A stretch of DNA of 64,000 nucleotides. It comes from Drosophila miranda. Taxonomy: Eukaryota; Arthropoda; Insecta; Diptera; Drosophilidae. Position 1 is the stretch's first letter. The number at the start of each line of letters is the position of its first letter. The stretch lies in the NCBI RefSeq assembly GCF_003369915.1, contig NC_046676.1:3596001-3660000 (forward strand), in the 5' to 3' direction. A model generated the notes under the pieces. That model saw only the letters and a list, made by a program, of their open reading frames with translations. It did no database searches and was not told the origin of the DNA. A program made the translations under genes and the position numbers. Positions 9,911 to 19,691 of this stretch are shown in pieces.

Positions 9911-11155
9911 GTGGATCAACTAACTTTAGATTTTGAAAAACTAAAAATGATTAACTCACAAACAAGGACCGATCTCACTGCAGATCTGGTCAAACAATTG
10001 ATAGCATTTCAAATTACACAAGTACAGGAGCAAATTGTAAATTTAAAACAACAAATAGAAACTAAATCCGATCAGGTATCAGATTATCAGGCAGAAACAA
10101 TAGACGAGACAATAAAAGATGACACCACATTAAAGGTAATAGAATCCCTACCAATTTTCAATGGTGGATTAAACCAATACGTAGGATGGAGGGAAGCTGC
10201 AGAAACTGCAGTGAAGTTATATAAGAAAGGAAGTAAGCAATATTATATTGCCTTAACAATTTTGAGAAACAAAATAACAGGACCAGCACATGACGCACTG
10301 ACCAACCACGGGACAGTTTTAAATTTTGATGCCATACTTTCACGACTTGACTTTGTTTACAGTGACAAGAGACCAATTTACATAATAGAACAGGAGTTAA
10401 GCGTTCTCCGACAAGGGAACCTTTCAATAATAGATTTCTATAACGAGGTTAACAAGAAAATGACCTTGTTAATAAATAAGACAACAATGACTCACGGAAA
10501 GGACAGTGAAATGACGAAAGAATCAAATAAGAAAATTAGAGACAATGCCTTACGCATTTTTGTCACTGGCCTAAACGGCGGCATTGCAGAAATCCTATTT
10601 TCATTGAATCCCCCAGATTTACCGAATGCCTTGGCAAAGGTACAGGAATTGCAATCAAATAACATTCGGGCCCAATTTGCCTACCAATTCAGTGGCCCCA
10701 GAAATTCAGGGAATAATAACTACAATACATTAAGATTCAACCAACGACAACCAAGGACTAATAGTTCACCATTCGACCAAAAAAAGGATCTTCAGAGGAA
10801 TAACATGTCATGGGGACAACCCTATTTCTTGGGTAATAGACAACAAAATCAGGCCCCAGAACCAATGGATGTAGACGAATCGATACAAATCAAGAACCGA
10901 CAGAACAGCAATCAATTCAGGGGAAATAATAATAATAGAAATTATCGGGAGAATACTAACGGTTATTATAGGAGAAATAATAACAATTATAGCCAAGCTC
11001 AGCATTTTAGGGCAAACGTAGTACCGAATAATCAGTCTAACGAAAATCAGGCGCAGAAACGAAAGCCAAACGAAATGTCGGAACAACCGGCTAATAAAGC
11101 AATGCGGATAAATAACATTGAGGAGGACCATTTTTTAGATCAGCCCCCGAAGTAG
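9911..11155 (+). CDS. gag: Gag of gypsy-type element
   Basis: Open for 414 codons from a GTG; no ATG lies between the upstream stop (9896) and this point, and the first ATG is codon 13 (9947), which I favour. The middle (about residues 95-260) has the helical capsid-like region typical of errantiviral Gag (LPIFNGG near residue 80, then WREAAETAVKLY). The C-terminal third is rich in N, Q and R with no CCHC knuckle, as usual for gypsy Gag. It ends at TAG 11153; pro-pol follows in another frame. The ORF is full length and may be the only intact gene of this copy. Confidence 0.85.
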   Translation: MDQLTLDFEKLKMINSQTRTDLTADLVKQLIAFQITQVQEQIVNLKQQIETKSDQVSDYQAETIDETIKDDTTLKVIESLPIFNGGLNQYVGWREAAETAVKLYKKGSKQYYIALTILRNKITGPAHDALTNHGTVLNFDAILSRLDFVYSDKRPIYIIEQELSVLRQGNLSIIDFYNEVNKKMTLLINKTTMTHGKDSEMTKESNKKIRDNALRIFVTGLNGGIAEILFSLNPPDLPNALAKVQELQSNNIRAQFAYQFSGPRNSGNNNYNTLRFNQRQPRTNSSPFDQKKDLQRNNMSWGQPYFLGNRQQNQAPEPMDVDESIQIKNRQNSNQFRGNNNNRNYRENTNGYYRRNNNNYSQAQHFRANVVPNNQSNENQAQKRKPNEMSEQPANKAMRINNIEEDHFLDQPPK

Positions 11156-11656
11156 GTCTGCCCTACTTAAAAAGAGTAGATAAAAAAATAAACAGAGAAC
11201 TAAAAGTTTTGATAGATACGGGAGCAACTTCCTGTTATATAACAAAAGGGAATTTACGAAAATAAAAAAGAATTATCAATTTATAAGAAGGTTGCTACAG
11301 TGAATGGGTTTTCAATAATTAAATATTTCCATAATATAACTATTTTCAACACAAAACAAGTGTTTTATGAAATAGATGGAATGGAGGCAGATTTACTAAT
11401 AGGATTTAACCTATTAAAGAAAATCGGAGCTGTTATTGATACAGGAAAGGGGACTTTAAGTTATAAAGACAATGAAGAGAAACTAATATATGACGAGGTC
11501 CTTTCTTTAAACAAATTAACCTTTATAGAAGGAAAAACCATCCTTCCGTTGAAGGAATATATAATAAAAAAATATTTTGAAGAAGAAAAAGAAATGAAAA
11601 GTGATTCAGTAAAGGTAGAAGGAAGTTTATATAGCTTGGGATCAAAAAATTCCTGA
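11156..11656 (+). pseudogene. pol: Retropepsin (protease) region of gypsy pol, frameshifted
   Basis: The active-site motif LIDTGATSCYI is encoded at about 11207-11240, but a stop follows (TAA near 11263). The rest of the protease (IDGMEADLLIGFNLL, the substrate-flap/ILG-type motif) is in another frame from 11300 to 11656. Active-site and C-terminal halves are therefore separated and the enzyme cannot be made from this copy without frameshifting. Confidence 0.75.
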
Positions 11657-11937
11657 GCACGCCGACGAAGAATTATCCGTCAATAGTTTGGGATTCAAAT
11701 ATCCTGAACCCGCCGTCGTTGAATTATCCGACATCCAAAGTTTTAATAGTTTGGGATTAAAATATCCTGAGCACGCCGTCGTAGAATTATCCGACACTAA
11801 AAGTTCGAATAGTTTGGGATTAAAGAATCCTGAACACGCCGTCGTTGAATTATCCGACAATGAACAATTTAAAAGTTTGGGATGCAAAAATCCTGAACGC
11901 GCCGTCGTAGAAATATCCGACATTCAAAATTATGCAA
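11634..11937 (+). repeat. 63-bp tandem repeat between protease and RT
   Basis: AGTTTGGGAT recurs at 11685, 11748, 11811 and 11874, an exact 63-bp period (21 codons), after a shorter, diverged unit at 11634. Each unit encodes a version of SLGxKxPExAVVELSD. The unit keeps the frame from 11688 onward; the first unit holds the TGA that ends the protease frame. Confidence 0.9.
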
Positions 11938-12419
11938 ATTCTGAATTGAAAAAAATGAAATTGTATAACACAATAACCTACAAAGAGGACAATTTAGAAA
12001 ATCTCAGAGAGAAAATGGTATCTATCATCGAAGAAGACCATGCCAATATAAATTTACAGTTACCGTTCAGAACGGATATAAAAGGAGAGATTAACACTGA
12101 ACATGATAGACCGGTATATGGCAAGCAGTATCCATACGCTTATTCGGTTAACGATTTCGTTAATAACGAAATAAGTAAAATGTTAGATGAAGGTATAATC
12201 AGACCTAGTAAAAGCCCATATAATTCACCGGTAATAGTAGTACCAAAGAAGGGAGTAAATGAGGACGGAACTCCTAAACATAGATTAGTAATAGACTTTA
12301 AGAAACTTAATGAAAACACCATACCGGATAGATACCCTATGCAAGATCCTTCAGTAATCCTTGCCAATTTAGGTAAGGCAAAGTATTTCTCGGCCATTGA
12401 TTTAGAGTCAGGTTTCTAA
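11688..12419 (+). pseudogene. pol: Reverse transcriptase N-terminal part, deleted core
   Basis: After the repeat units comes the classical RT start: GIIRPSKSPYNSPVIVVPKK, HRLVIDFKKLNENTIPDRYP and then YFSAIDLESGF, which holds the first catalytic aspartate. The frame stops right there (TAA 12417). The downstream sequence resumes at FLGYIVS, the region after the YxDD box, so about 100 codons including the YxDD aspartates are missing. This is a deletion, with a possible duplicated TTTC/AAATTTC at the join (12411-12430). Confidence 0.9.
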
Positions 12420-12424
12420 ATTTC

Positions 12425-13574
12425 CAAATTTCTGGGATACATTGTTTCCCAAAATATCATTAAAACAGATCCAGACAAAATCTCCACAATACAAACCTAT
12501 CCAATTCCTAAAAATATCAGAGAGCTACGAAGCTTCTTAGGACTAACAGGGTATTACAGAAAATTTGTCCGAAATTATGCTACAATTGCCAAACCATTAA
12601 CAAAATATCTGAGTGGAGTAAATGGGAAAGTTTCACGAAGGGCATCCAAGAAAACATTAATACAGCTGGATGAACCAGCAATGGGAGCATTTAATAATTT
12701 AAAGGACAGTTTAATAGCACATATTGAATTAGTACAACCAGATTACAATAAAAAATTCACATTAACCACAGATGCATCGGACATAGCAATAGGTGCAGTT
12801 TTGTCGCAAGATGGAAATCCCATAACATTTATTTCTAAAACTTTAAGTAAAACCGAGCAATTATATGCTACTAATAAAAAGAAATTATTAGCTATTGTAT
12901 GGGCATTAAAAAATTTGCGAAATTATTTATACGGAGTGAGTGGAATTGAAATACATACAGATCACCAACCTTTGTCCTTTGCAATGTCGCAAAAAAATCC
13001 AAATGTTGAAATGAAACGTTGGTATTACTTCATAGAAAGTTTCACACCAAAAATCATTTATAAGCCAGGCTCAACTAACGTAGTAGCGGACGCTTTATCT
13101 CGGATTAAAATAAATCATATGACAGATAGTGATGTCGACCAGACAGAATCAGAATCAGACATAAATACTCAGCATTCAGCAGAGAGTAGTTTTGAAAACG
13201 TCATTCAAGAGACTAGCAAGCCTCTAAACCAATTTAAACAGCAGCTAATATTAGCGCAAGGGAGATTCACAGTTCATGAGTTAGTAAGAGTTTATGAAAA
13301 TACCCGACATATTATTGAATTTGATACGGTAGACAATCTGCTAATCATTTTAAAAGAATTTATTCAGCCTCACTTAACCACAGGAATACACTGCACTTTA
13401 GAAGATTTATACCTTATCCAAAATAAGCTAAAGAAAAACTTAATAAATAAATTTCTCTTCACGAGAAAGTTCCTCCAAGATGTAGTAAATTCAGAAGATA
13501 AAGCTATAATTATAGAAGAAACACATTGCAGAGCCCATAGAGGACTAGACGAAAATTACAAACAAATAACTTAG
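12425..13574 (+). pseudogene. pol: RT connection, RNase H and integrase zinc-domain start
   Basis: Reading on after the deletion: FLGYIVS, LRSFLGLTGYYRKFV (RT thumb), then the RNase H domain with TTDASDIAIGAVLSQ, AIVWALKNLRNYLYG and TDHQPLSFA. After a linker the integrase HHCC domain begins with ETHCRAHRGL and is interrupted by TAG at 13572-13574. RNase H residues D, E and D appear present. Confidence 0.85.
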
Positions 13575-14387
13575 CTGTATTATTGGCCAAACCTGCACAA
13601 AAAATTAAAAGAATATATAAAAAATTGTGAGATCTGTAACAAAAACAAATATCACAGACACCCTGTAAAAATTCCAATTGGGGAAGCTCCCATTCCAGCG
13701 AAAAAAGGAGATCAATTACACTTAGACATATACTATGCCCAAAACCTAACATTCATAACTTGTATAGATTCTTATTCCAAATACTTGGTGGTCAAGGAAA
13801 TTCAAAGTAAATTAAACATTGAAAATAAGGTAATGGAAATTTTGCAACACTTTCCGTTAGCAACATCTTTAATGACTGACAACGAACCAAGCTTTACTTC
13901 AGCACAATTTAGATCATTCATACAAAGAAGTAACTTAACTATTTATTATGCTGATCCCAGACACAGCACCTCAAATGGTCAGGTAGAAAGGGTACATTCC
14001 ACACTAACAGAAATAGCGCGGTGCATCAAGGATGAACTAAATCTAACAGATTATTCAGAAATAATAATAAGGGCGGCACTGAAATATAACCTGACGATAC
14101 ATTCAACGACCAATCAAATGCCATATGACATATTGTATAACAAAATAGAACACAAGCATAATCCAATATTACGTAAGGAAGCTCAGACCAAAATGCTTAA
14201 GCTACATAACAAAGATAGAAGAGAAAAAGATTATAAAATAGGAGAAGTAGTTTATGAAAAGAAATTCGGGGAAAGAAATAAACTTCAATCCCGATACAAA
14301 AAGCAGGTAGTTAAGGAAAATCGACCGCATAAAATTATAATCAACAATAGAAACAGAATTATACATAAAGATAACATCAAATATTAA
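13575..14387 (+). pseudogene. pol: Integrase catalytic core and C-terminus
   Basis: The frame continues past the TAG at 13572 with YYWPNLHKKLKEYIKNCEICNKNK (the CxxC of the zinc domain), then LHLDIYY (first D), MTDNEPSF (second D) and NGQVERVHS (E): the D,D35E triad is complete. The ATG at 13785 is internal and is not a real start. Near the end is a basic tail. A single stop codon disables the polyprotein here. Confidence 0.85.
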
Positions 14388-14406
14388 ATATTTTCATGAC
14401 GACTTT

Positions 14407-15474
14407 TTGAAAATACAAAATAAAGTAAATGAATTAACTGAAAATAATAATAAACAATTTGTAATAAATTCCAAATTTTTCAAAGAAATTGAATTGCTAT
14501 CAAATTCATTAAAAAATGTCATCTTCAATGAAGAAACGATACTGAGAAAGCATCGTTTAAAATTAATAACTTTTGACCTACTAAATTTAGTTGATACCAT
14601 AACCCTATTAAAAGTAAACATTTTCAATACAAAAATTTTAAATAAAAACGAAATAGAGGACATTTATAAGCATGAAAAACATCCTGTTGAACTGTCTGAT
14701 CTGCTGGACATTGCAACGGTTAAAATAATTCGAAATGCTGATTTAATAATCATTTACATAAAATATCCTCAAATTAAAGATATTTGCAAGTTTTACCATG
14801 CAAGAGCCATCTCACAAAATGATGGAATGTTAGTTATAAGTGAAAAAGTTTGTGAATGTAAGGAGAAATACTATTTAATGAATAATTTTAAAAGTGAAAC
14901 TTTGAACAATTACGCACAAATAAATTTAAAGAAGACCTGTTTCACCAATTTACTTAATGGCTTTAAAGCCAACTGCACTAAAAAAAGGGAAAAAAACAAA
15001 GAAATAGACATCATTCAGGATGGTGCCATATTAGTTTCAGGCAAAAATATCGTAGACAATACTACTTTGTTAGGATCGTATTTCCTTATATTCAACAACA
15101 CAATTGTAATAAATAATATAACCCACATAAATGATAAGGGTAAAATTCTAAGATATATATCGCATCATAGATATAGCGATTTTGAATTAGTTGATTATAT
15201 ACAATCGAATGATAAGCAATTTTCTTTTGATAATGTTAATATTTTAAATCCCCTTATAACATTAGGTAATACGGCCTTACCATTAACAACATTATTCTTA
15301 ATCATTTTGATATTGATAATGTTATTTTACTTCGGCTATAAATTAACCAAATTTGTACTTATTAAATCAATAAGAATACCGTCAGAAGAAATAGTGGAAA
15401 GCAACATTCAAATACTGTCAGAAGAAATTAGAGCTCTATCAGAACTTCAAAATGTATCGGAACGAAACATTTAA
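14407..15474 (+). pseudogene. env: Env-position ORF, probably N-terminally truncated
   Basis: 355 codons ending 10 bases before the 3' LTR boundary. One strongly hydrophobic segment (LFLIILILIMLFYFGYKL, about residues 298-316) near the C-terminus fits the membrane anchor of an errantiviral envelope protein, with a short cytoplasmic tail. Several cysteines (for example CECKEKYY) lie in the middle. Usual gypsy Env proteins are around 450-500 residues; the signal peptide and cleavage-site part are not visible upstream, so I think the front is missing or is provided by splicing from the leader. The first ATG at 14407 may not be authentic. Confidence 0.65.
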
Positions 15475-15484
15475 GAATGGGGGG
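15475..15484 (+). promoter_or_regulatory. Polypurine tract
   Basis: GAATGGGGGG directly before the 3' LTR (AGTTAAC), the plus-strand primer site. Confidence 0.8.
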
Positions 15485-16016
15485 AGTTAACGTACCCAAT
15501 TCTATTGAGCTCTTATACGAGTTGTAAACAATCTTTGGCTTTCCAAAACGAAAACAATTTCAATCTTGTGCCTCCGCCTAATTGATTTCTAAGATGTACA
15601 ATCTCAAGGGCTCCCGCCGCAATCCCAATCTTTGACACTCGCCTAAATGGAAAACCAATGTTTGCCCACACCCGGCTTCTCATAAACAATCTCACTCCCG
15701 GCTTTCTGCAGATCCTGCACTTTAGGCATTTTACAGTTCTCTCTTTGGATGACGAAATCCAATACTCGGGATGGCGAAATCAATTGAAATGTTTATAGAA
15801 AAACTATTCCCGAAAGGGATCAACGATGCAAAGATCAGAAAGTTCAAGTCAGTCTTGATCCAGAAGCGACACCGCAAAGTCGAGCTAAAAATTAAGATCG
15901 CGCAAACCCTTTGTCCGGAATCCTTTGTGACCCTCTACTTAAATCTATATCAGTGAAGTTAGAAGTAAAATAAAAACTTTTTTAAAAACACAATCCGCTA
16001 CCGCAGTTATTTAATT
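15485..16016 (+). repeat. 3' LTR of gypsy-type element
   Basis: 532 bp, nearly identical to 8787-9319, one T shorter in the run near 15980. Ends TTATTTAATT and is followed by the TGTA duplication at 16017-16020. Confidence 0.95.
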
Positions 16017-16036
16017 TGTACACATACAGACTGCAG

Positions 16037-16223
16037 GGGTCGATCAATTTATCCTGATCCCATCACCTTGGCAGCAGCGGCACTCTCCTACAAGTCGCCG
16101 TTCTACACGCCCTTGGGACTGGAGATCCGTGTGGATCAGGACCCGCCGCCAAAGCCACCGCCGTACCCTACGCCAAATATGCTAGAAGCACAACAGAAAA
16201 CAGAAACCAAACAACAGCATTAA
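16037..16223 (+). CDS. Putative last exon of the host gene interrupted by the gypsy element
   Basis: Right of the insertion an open frame of host-like composition runs to TAA at 16221: ...GRSIYPDPITLAAAALSY..., then a P-rich tail PPPKPPPYPTP. The AG at 16035-16036 (CTGCAG|GGG) leaves one base, which completes the codon left open by a donor at 8568/8569 (TTTC|GTAATA), so the reading frame of the gene starting at 7484 continues. P-rich ends at both termini are in keeping with one protein. The match of phase is seen; that these are exons of one gene is inference. The polypyrimidine tract is poor, and an alternative acceptor (CATACAG, 16029) would give another phase. Confidence 0.5.
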
Positions 16224-16640
16224 AAACTCTGAAATCGAAAAAAGCATACAATCACATATTTTATATCGCCCATTATTCGTTGGGGAGGTTGAAGCGTTTA
16301 ATACATAGATAGAACAAAAAAATTAAAAAGCTGGAAAAACAGTCTTTATTACGATATGAAATTCTGAAAGAAACTAAAAACTATTCTTATATTGCCTTTA
16401 GTTCAAAAAAATAAAGGCTTCAAAAGTAGAGAAAGTACATTCATTTTAAATTCAAAAGTAACGGACTGAAAGCTTTTTAAGCTTTTTAGGTTTTACAACA
16501 AAATATTAACTTTTAAGCAAAACTGAATTAACAAACTATAATGAAATTTCAAATTTCAATTTAATGTGCTTGCACATTTTTAAATCAGTGCTGCCTTAAT
16601 TTTTATACCATTTTCATCTGACGATCACCTTCGTTTTTTG
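16224..16640. other. Likely 3' UTR and AT-rich spacer
   Basis: Several AATAAA-like sites (near 16411) follow the TAA at 16221. Otherwise nothing recognised. Confidence 0.4.
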
Positions 16641-17060
16641 CTTTGACCTTTTTTTCTTCGGGCTTCTTTAAGACACAATCCAATAAAACAGAGTCCCTAA
16701 AATTAATCAATCTTGTAGAAAATTGATTTATCTATTGGATAAAATTATGTGTTCACAGCTGAGGGTCCTAGCTAGCTATAAATATATGACCAAATATCAA
16801 AATTGAGGAATATGATTTCTAATCATGGACGGAGAACGATTAGCCCATTATCGACCAGTGGGTATCAAAATACTTTCCACGAAAATTATGAATCTTTAAG
16901 AATTGTATCGTAGTTCAGGTGAAAGATATTGCGGTAACAAATGGATATACAAGAAGAGTTTACATGCAGTATTATTAACCGCTGTGTAACTCAAGCTTTT
17001 AACCTGTTTAACTAGAGGGGGGGTTAAGTGGGCTAAATTCAGTCGCAATGACAACACTGC
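16640..17060 (+). repeat. Dispersed repeat copy A (same family as 27840-28260)
   Basis: Shares an ordered series of diverged blocks with 27840-28260: GGACGGAGAACGATTAGCCCAT, TTTCCACGAAAAT, GTGAAAGATAT, TTTACATGCAGTATTATT, AACTCAA...CCTGTTTAA, then GTTAAGTGGGCTAA. No ORF. This looks like an old non-autonomous element, perhaps of the INE-1/Helitron type, but no ends were identified. Confidence 0.6.
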
Positions 17061-18165
17061 CTAGACACAGCTGCAAATAAACTTCAGACACTATAGGCAA
17101 TATCGACTGTCCAAAACAGTTTTGTCCATTTTATTATGGTTGATACTGGGTAACGATTTAACCTCAGATCCTCAGATAATTCTGTACCATGTGGCGTTTT
17201 GAACTAAAAATGAATTAATTTTTTTTCTTATTGGTTTTATGTAATATCGCACATTAACGGAAGCGGTTTTCTGATTGCATTGATAGTTCACACATTACTA
17301 TTGCAAAAATTTAATCCCCTTAAATTTCCACAAAAAGTGAATTCCCCTAAATTTTTGCTATCTAAAATTGCTCCGAGCAGTGAATTTGCTTGTATGTATG
17401 TATTTATGTATACACAAAGAAACGAAAAAGGTTTCTCTGTGTATGTACATATGTACGTACTATTCGCTTTATGCTCTTTCTTTTTTTCGTTTGTTTTCCA
17501 TTTGTGTTGTCTTATTTTGAACCATGCTAAATGGAATAAAATCGTCTACAAAAATTTAAAATTTTTGATTTTCAAACCGTGTTAAAAAAGACCGTGTAAA
17601 AACAGAATTAGGCGAATTATAATATATGAATAAAACACTTTTTTCATGTGGTTGGGTTTAAAGGAATCGGTTTTGGTAACTTAAACGGTTTTGAAACGGA
17701 CACGCGATTTTTTCTTTCCGCCTATCTTCAAAAATGTAGCACAACATGCTGCCGCAGCAACATGTTCTTACTTGATCATTCCCGCACAAAGGTTCCGGCA
17801 ACATTCAATTGTATGAAATCGAGCATGGGCAACATTCTGCATCCCATAACCTATTGAAAAGGATATTATAGAATTGCGGAAATGTTTGTCATCTAGGCTC
17901 TCATGAATGCAGAAACTAGTTAGGTTAGTCTCTGTTTAAAAGGTACTTCAACGCCATTTTGAAGACCAAGAACGAGTATCGGGATCAGGATATATACATA
18001 GGAAACTAATCAAAATTCATGAATAGGGTCTAAGACTTATCAATTTGAAAATATTTTATTAATTAATTACGGTTTAAAACAGCTTGGAAAACAGCATCTT
18101 TATATAAAATAATATAAAATATATGTACAAGTGGCCACACTCCGCTGAAAAGCAACAGTCTTCAA
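17061..18165. other. AT-rich intergenic DNA
   Basis: Short ORFs here (for example 17280-17585 and 17648-17857) have no domain and composition like the surrounding noncoding DNA. Nothing functional is recognised. Confidence 0.5.
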
Positions 18166-19440
18166 ATACCAGCAACATTGATGGACAACAATGCGACTGT
18201 TTTTTTGTGAAGCTTTTTAACCTTGTTTTAGTCAAAATACAATAAATGGGAGTACTTAAAAGTAGTTAATTTTGTAAAAAATGTATTCATCAATGCGATA
18301 TGACTATGTGGGCAGGGCCGAAGGTTTTAGTTAGCCGCATTATTCAACGGAATATCAAAATTTAGAAACAGGAACGATTCTCTCTCTTAGGTTTTTTTTG
18401 TTTGACCATTTTCGCTAAAACCTCTTTTTACGCCAAATGCAATAAAAGCAAGTGTTTAAAATAAACAAGTCAATTTAAAAATAGATTCACTAATCGGATA
18501 AAATTATGTGGGCATGGCAAAATGTTCTATATAGCTAGTAATATTCCAAGGAATATCAAAAACGAGGAATATGAATAATTCGTCGGTATATTTTGAAGAT
18601 GAGACCGTATATTTCGGAATTTATTTGAATCGGGTATGAATCGGTAATAACCGGTTCAAAACAATGAGTCCCATTCCATGAACACATACCCTGGGGGAAA
18701 TGGATGTTATAGAATTGAGAAAATGTGTGTCATCCCAGTCTGCGTAGGTATCAGGATCGAGATAAATATATAAAAGATACTAATAATGTACTTGAATATG
18801 ACTAAAGAATATCAATTTGAGAAAAGGTCTTAATAAATTACGTTTGATCTTCATCTGAAATAAACGAAATAGGGTATACAAAGGCCTATACACGCATCAT
18901 GTCTTCAAATACCAGCAACATTGCGACTTTTTTTCTGTTGAACTATTTTCTTTAAACCTTGTTTTAGCCAAAATACAATAAAAGCAAGGACTAAAAGCTA
19001 GCCAATCTGGAAGAAAATTTATTCATCAACAGTCTATAATTATGTGGGCAGAACTAAGGGTTTTGGTTAGCCAGAATTATTCAAGGGAATAAAGAAATTG
19101 AGCCACTGGAACGACTATCCCCTTTCTATTTTTTGTGTGACCTATTTCGCTAAAACCTTTTTTTGTTTGTCCATTTTCGCTAAAACCTTTTTTTACGCAA
19201 AATGCAATAAAAGCGAGTGTTTAAAATAAACCAGTCAATTTAAAAATAGATTCAATAATCGGATAAAATTATGTAAACATGGCTAAATGTTCCATATAGC
19301 TAGTAATATTCCAAGGAATACAAAAAAAGAGGAATATGTAAAATATAACTTGAAGTCGTCAGTATATTTACGGTACATTTTTAAAATGAGGCGGTATATT
19401 TTGGTATATGAAAAGATGAGAAGGTATATTTGACCAATAC
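18166..19440 (+). repeat. Tandem pair of dispersed-repeat units
   Basis: A compound unit of roughly 720-770 bp occurs twice in a row. First half: CTTCAAATACCAGCAACATT at about 18162 and 18902, then CCTTGTTTTAG and AATACAATAAA. Second half: CATTTTCGCTAAAACC at about 18406 and 19172, AATGCAATAAAAGC, then GGATAAAATTATGT and TAGTAATATTCCAAGGAATA at about 18538 and 19301. The units end in TATATTTT/GGTATATT motifs. Copies differ by several percent to tens of percent, so this is old. Confidence 0.7.
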
Positions 19441-19445
19441 GTCCG

Positions 19446-19456
19446 CGGTCACACTG
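19446..19456 (+). promoter_or_regulatory. Core promoter motif 1 (M1BP-type) upstream of SNRNP27
   Basis: CGGTCACACTG matches Drosophila promoter motif 1 (YGGTCACACTR). It lies about 245 bases before the SNRNP27 start codon, in keeping with a constitutive promoter. Confidence 0.6.
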
Positions 19457-19691
19457 ACGCCAACGTCGCGCCGTGAGGTTGTTTTTTTACGTTTTAGTTT
19501 TAAGTTTAGCGCGTTTTTACCCGATGCCGGTGTCGCCCAAATAATGCTAGACACAGCATAAAGCAACGGTGAGAGTGGCACTTTTGCCGATTACCATACT
19601 CTGGGCTGTCAGTTATTCGTGTGACTTCTATTTAGGCATAACTTTAAACGTTTAAGAACCCCCAAACAAACGCAGAAGAAAGTGTGGAAAA

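Larger units (their letters stand above)
8787..16016 (+). mobile_element. gypsy-type LTR retrotransposon (errantivirus-like), internally deleted
   Basis: 7,230 bp with two LTRs of about 533 bp, a tRNA-Lys primer site, gag, pro-pol, an env-position ORF and a polypurine tract in canonical order. The LTRs differ at five substitutions and one base of a T-run by my reading (about 99 percent identity), so insertion is recent. In spite of this the pol gene is badly damaged: frame break at the gag/pro border, frame break before RT, loss of the RT core, and a stop in integrase. Lack of a gag zinc knuckle, an env ORF, LTRs starting AGTTAAC and the lysine primer site point to the gypsy group of insect endogenous retroviruses. 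It sits in what I propose is the last intron of the gene starting at 7484. Confidence 0.95.
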
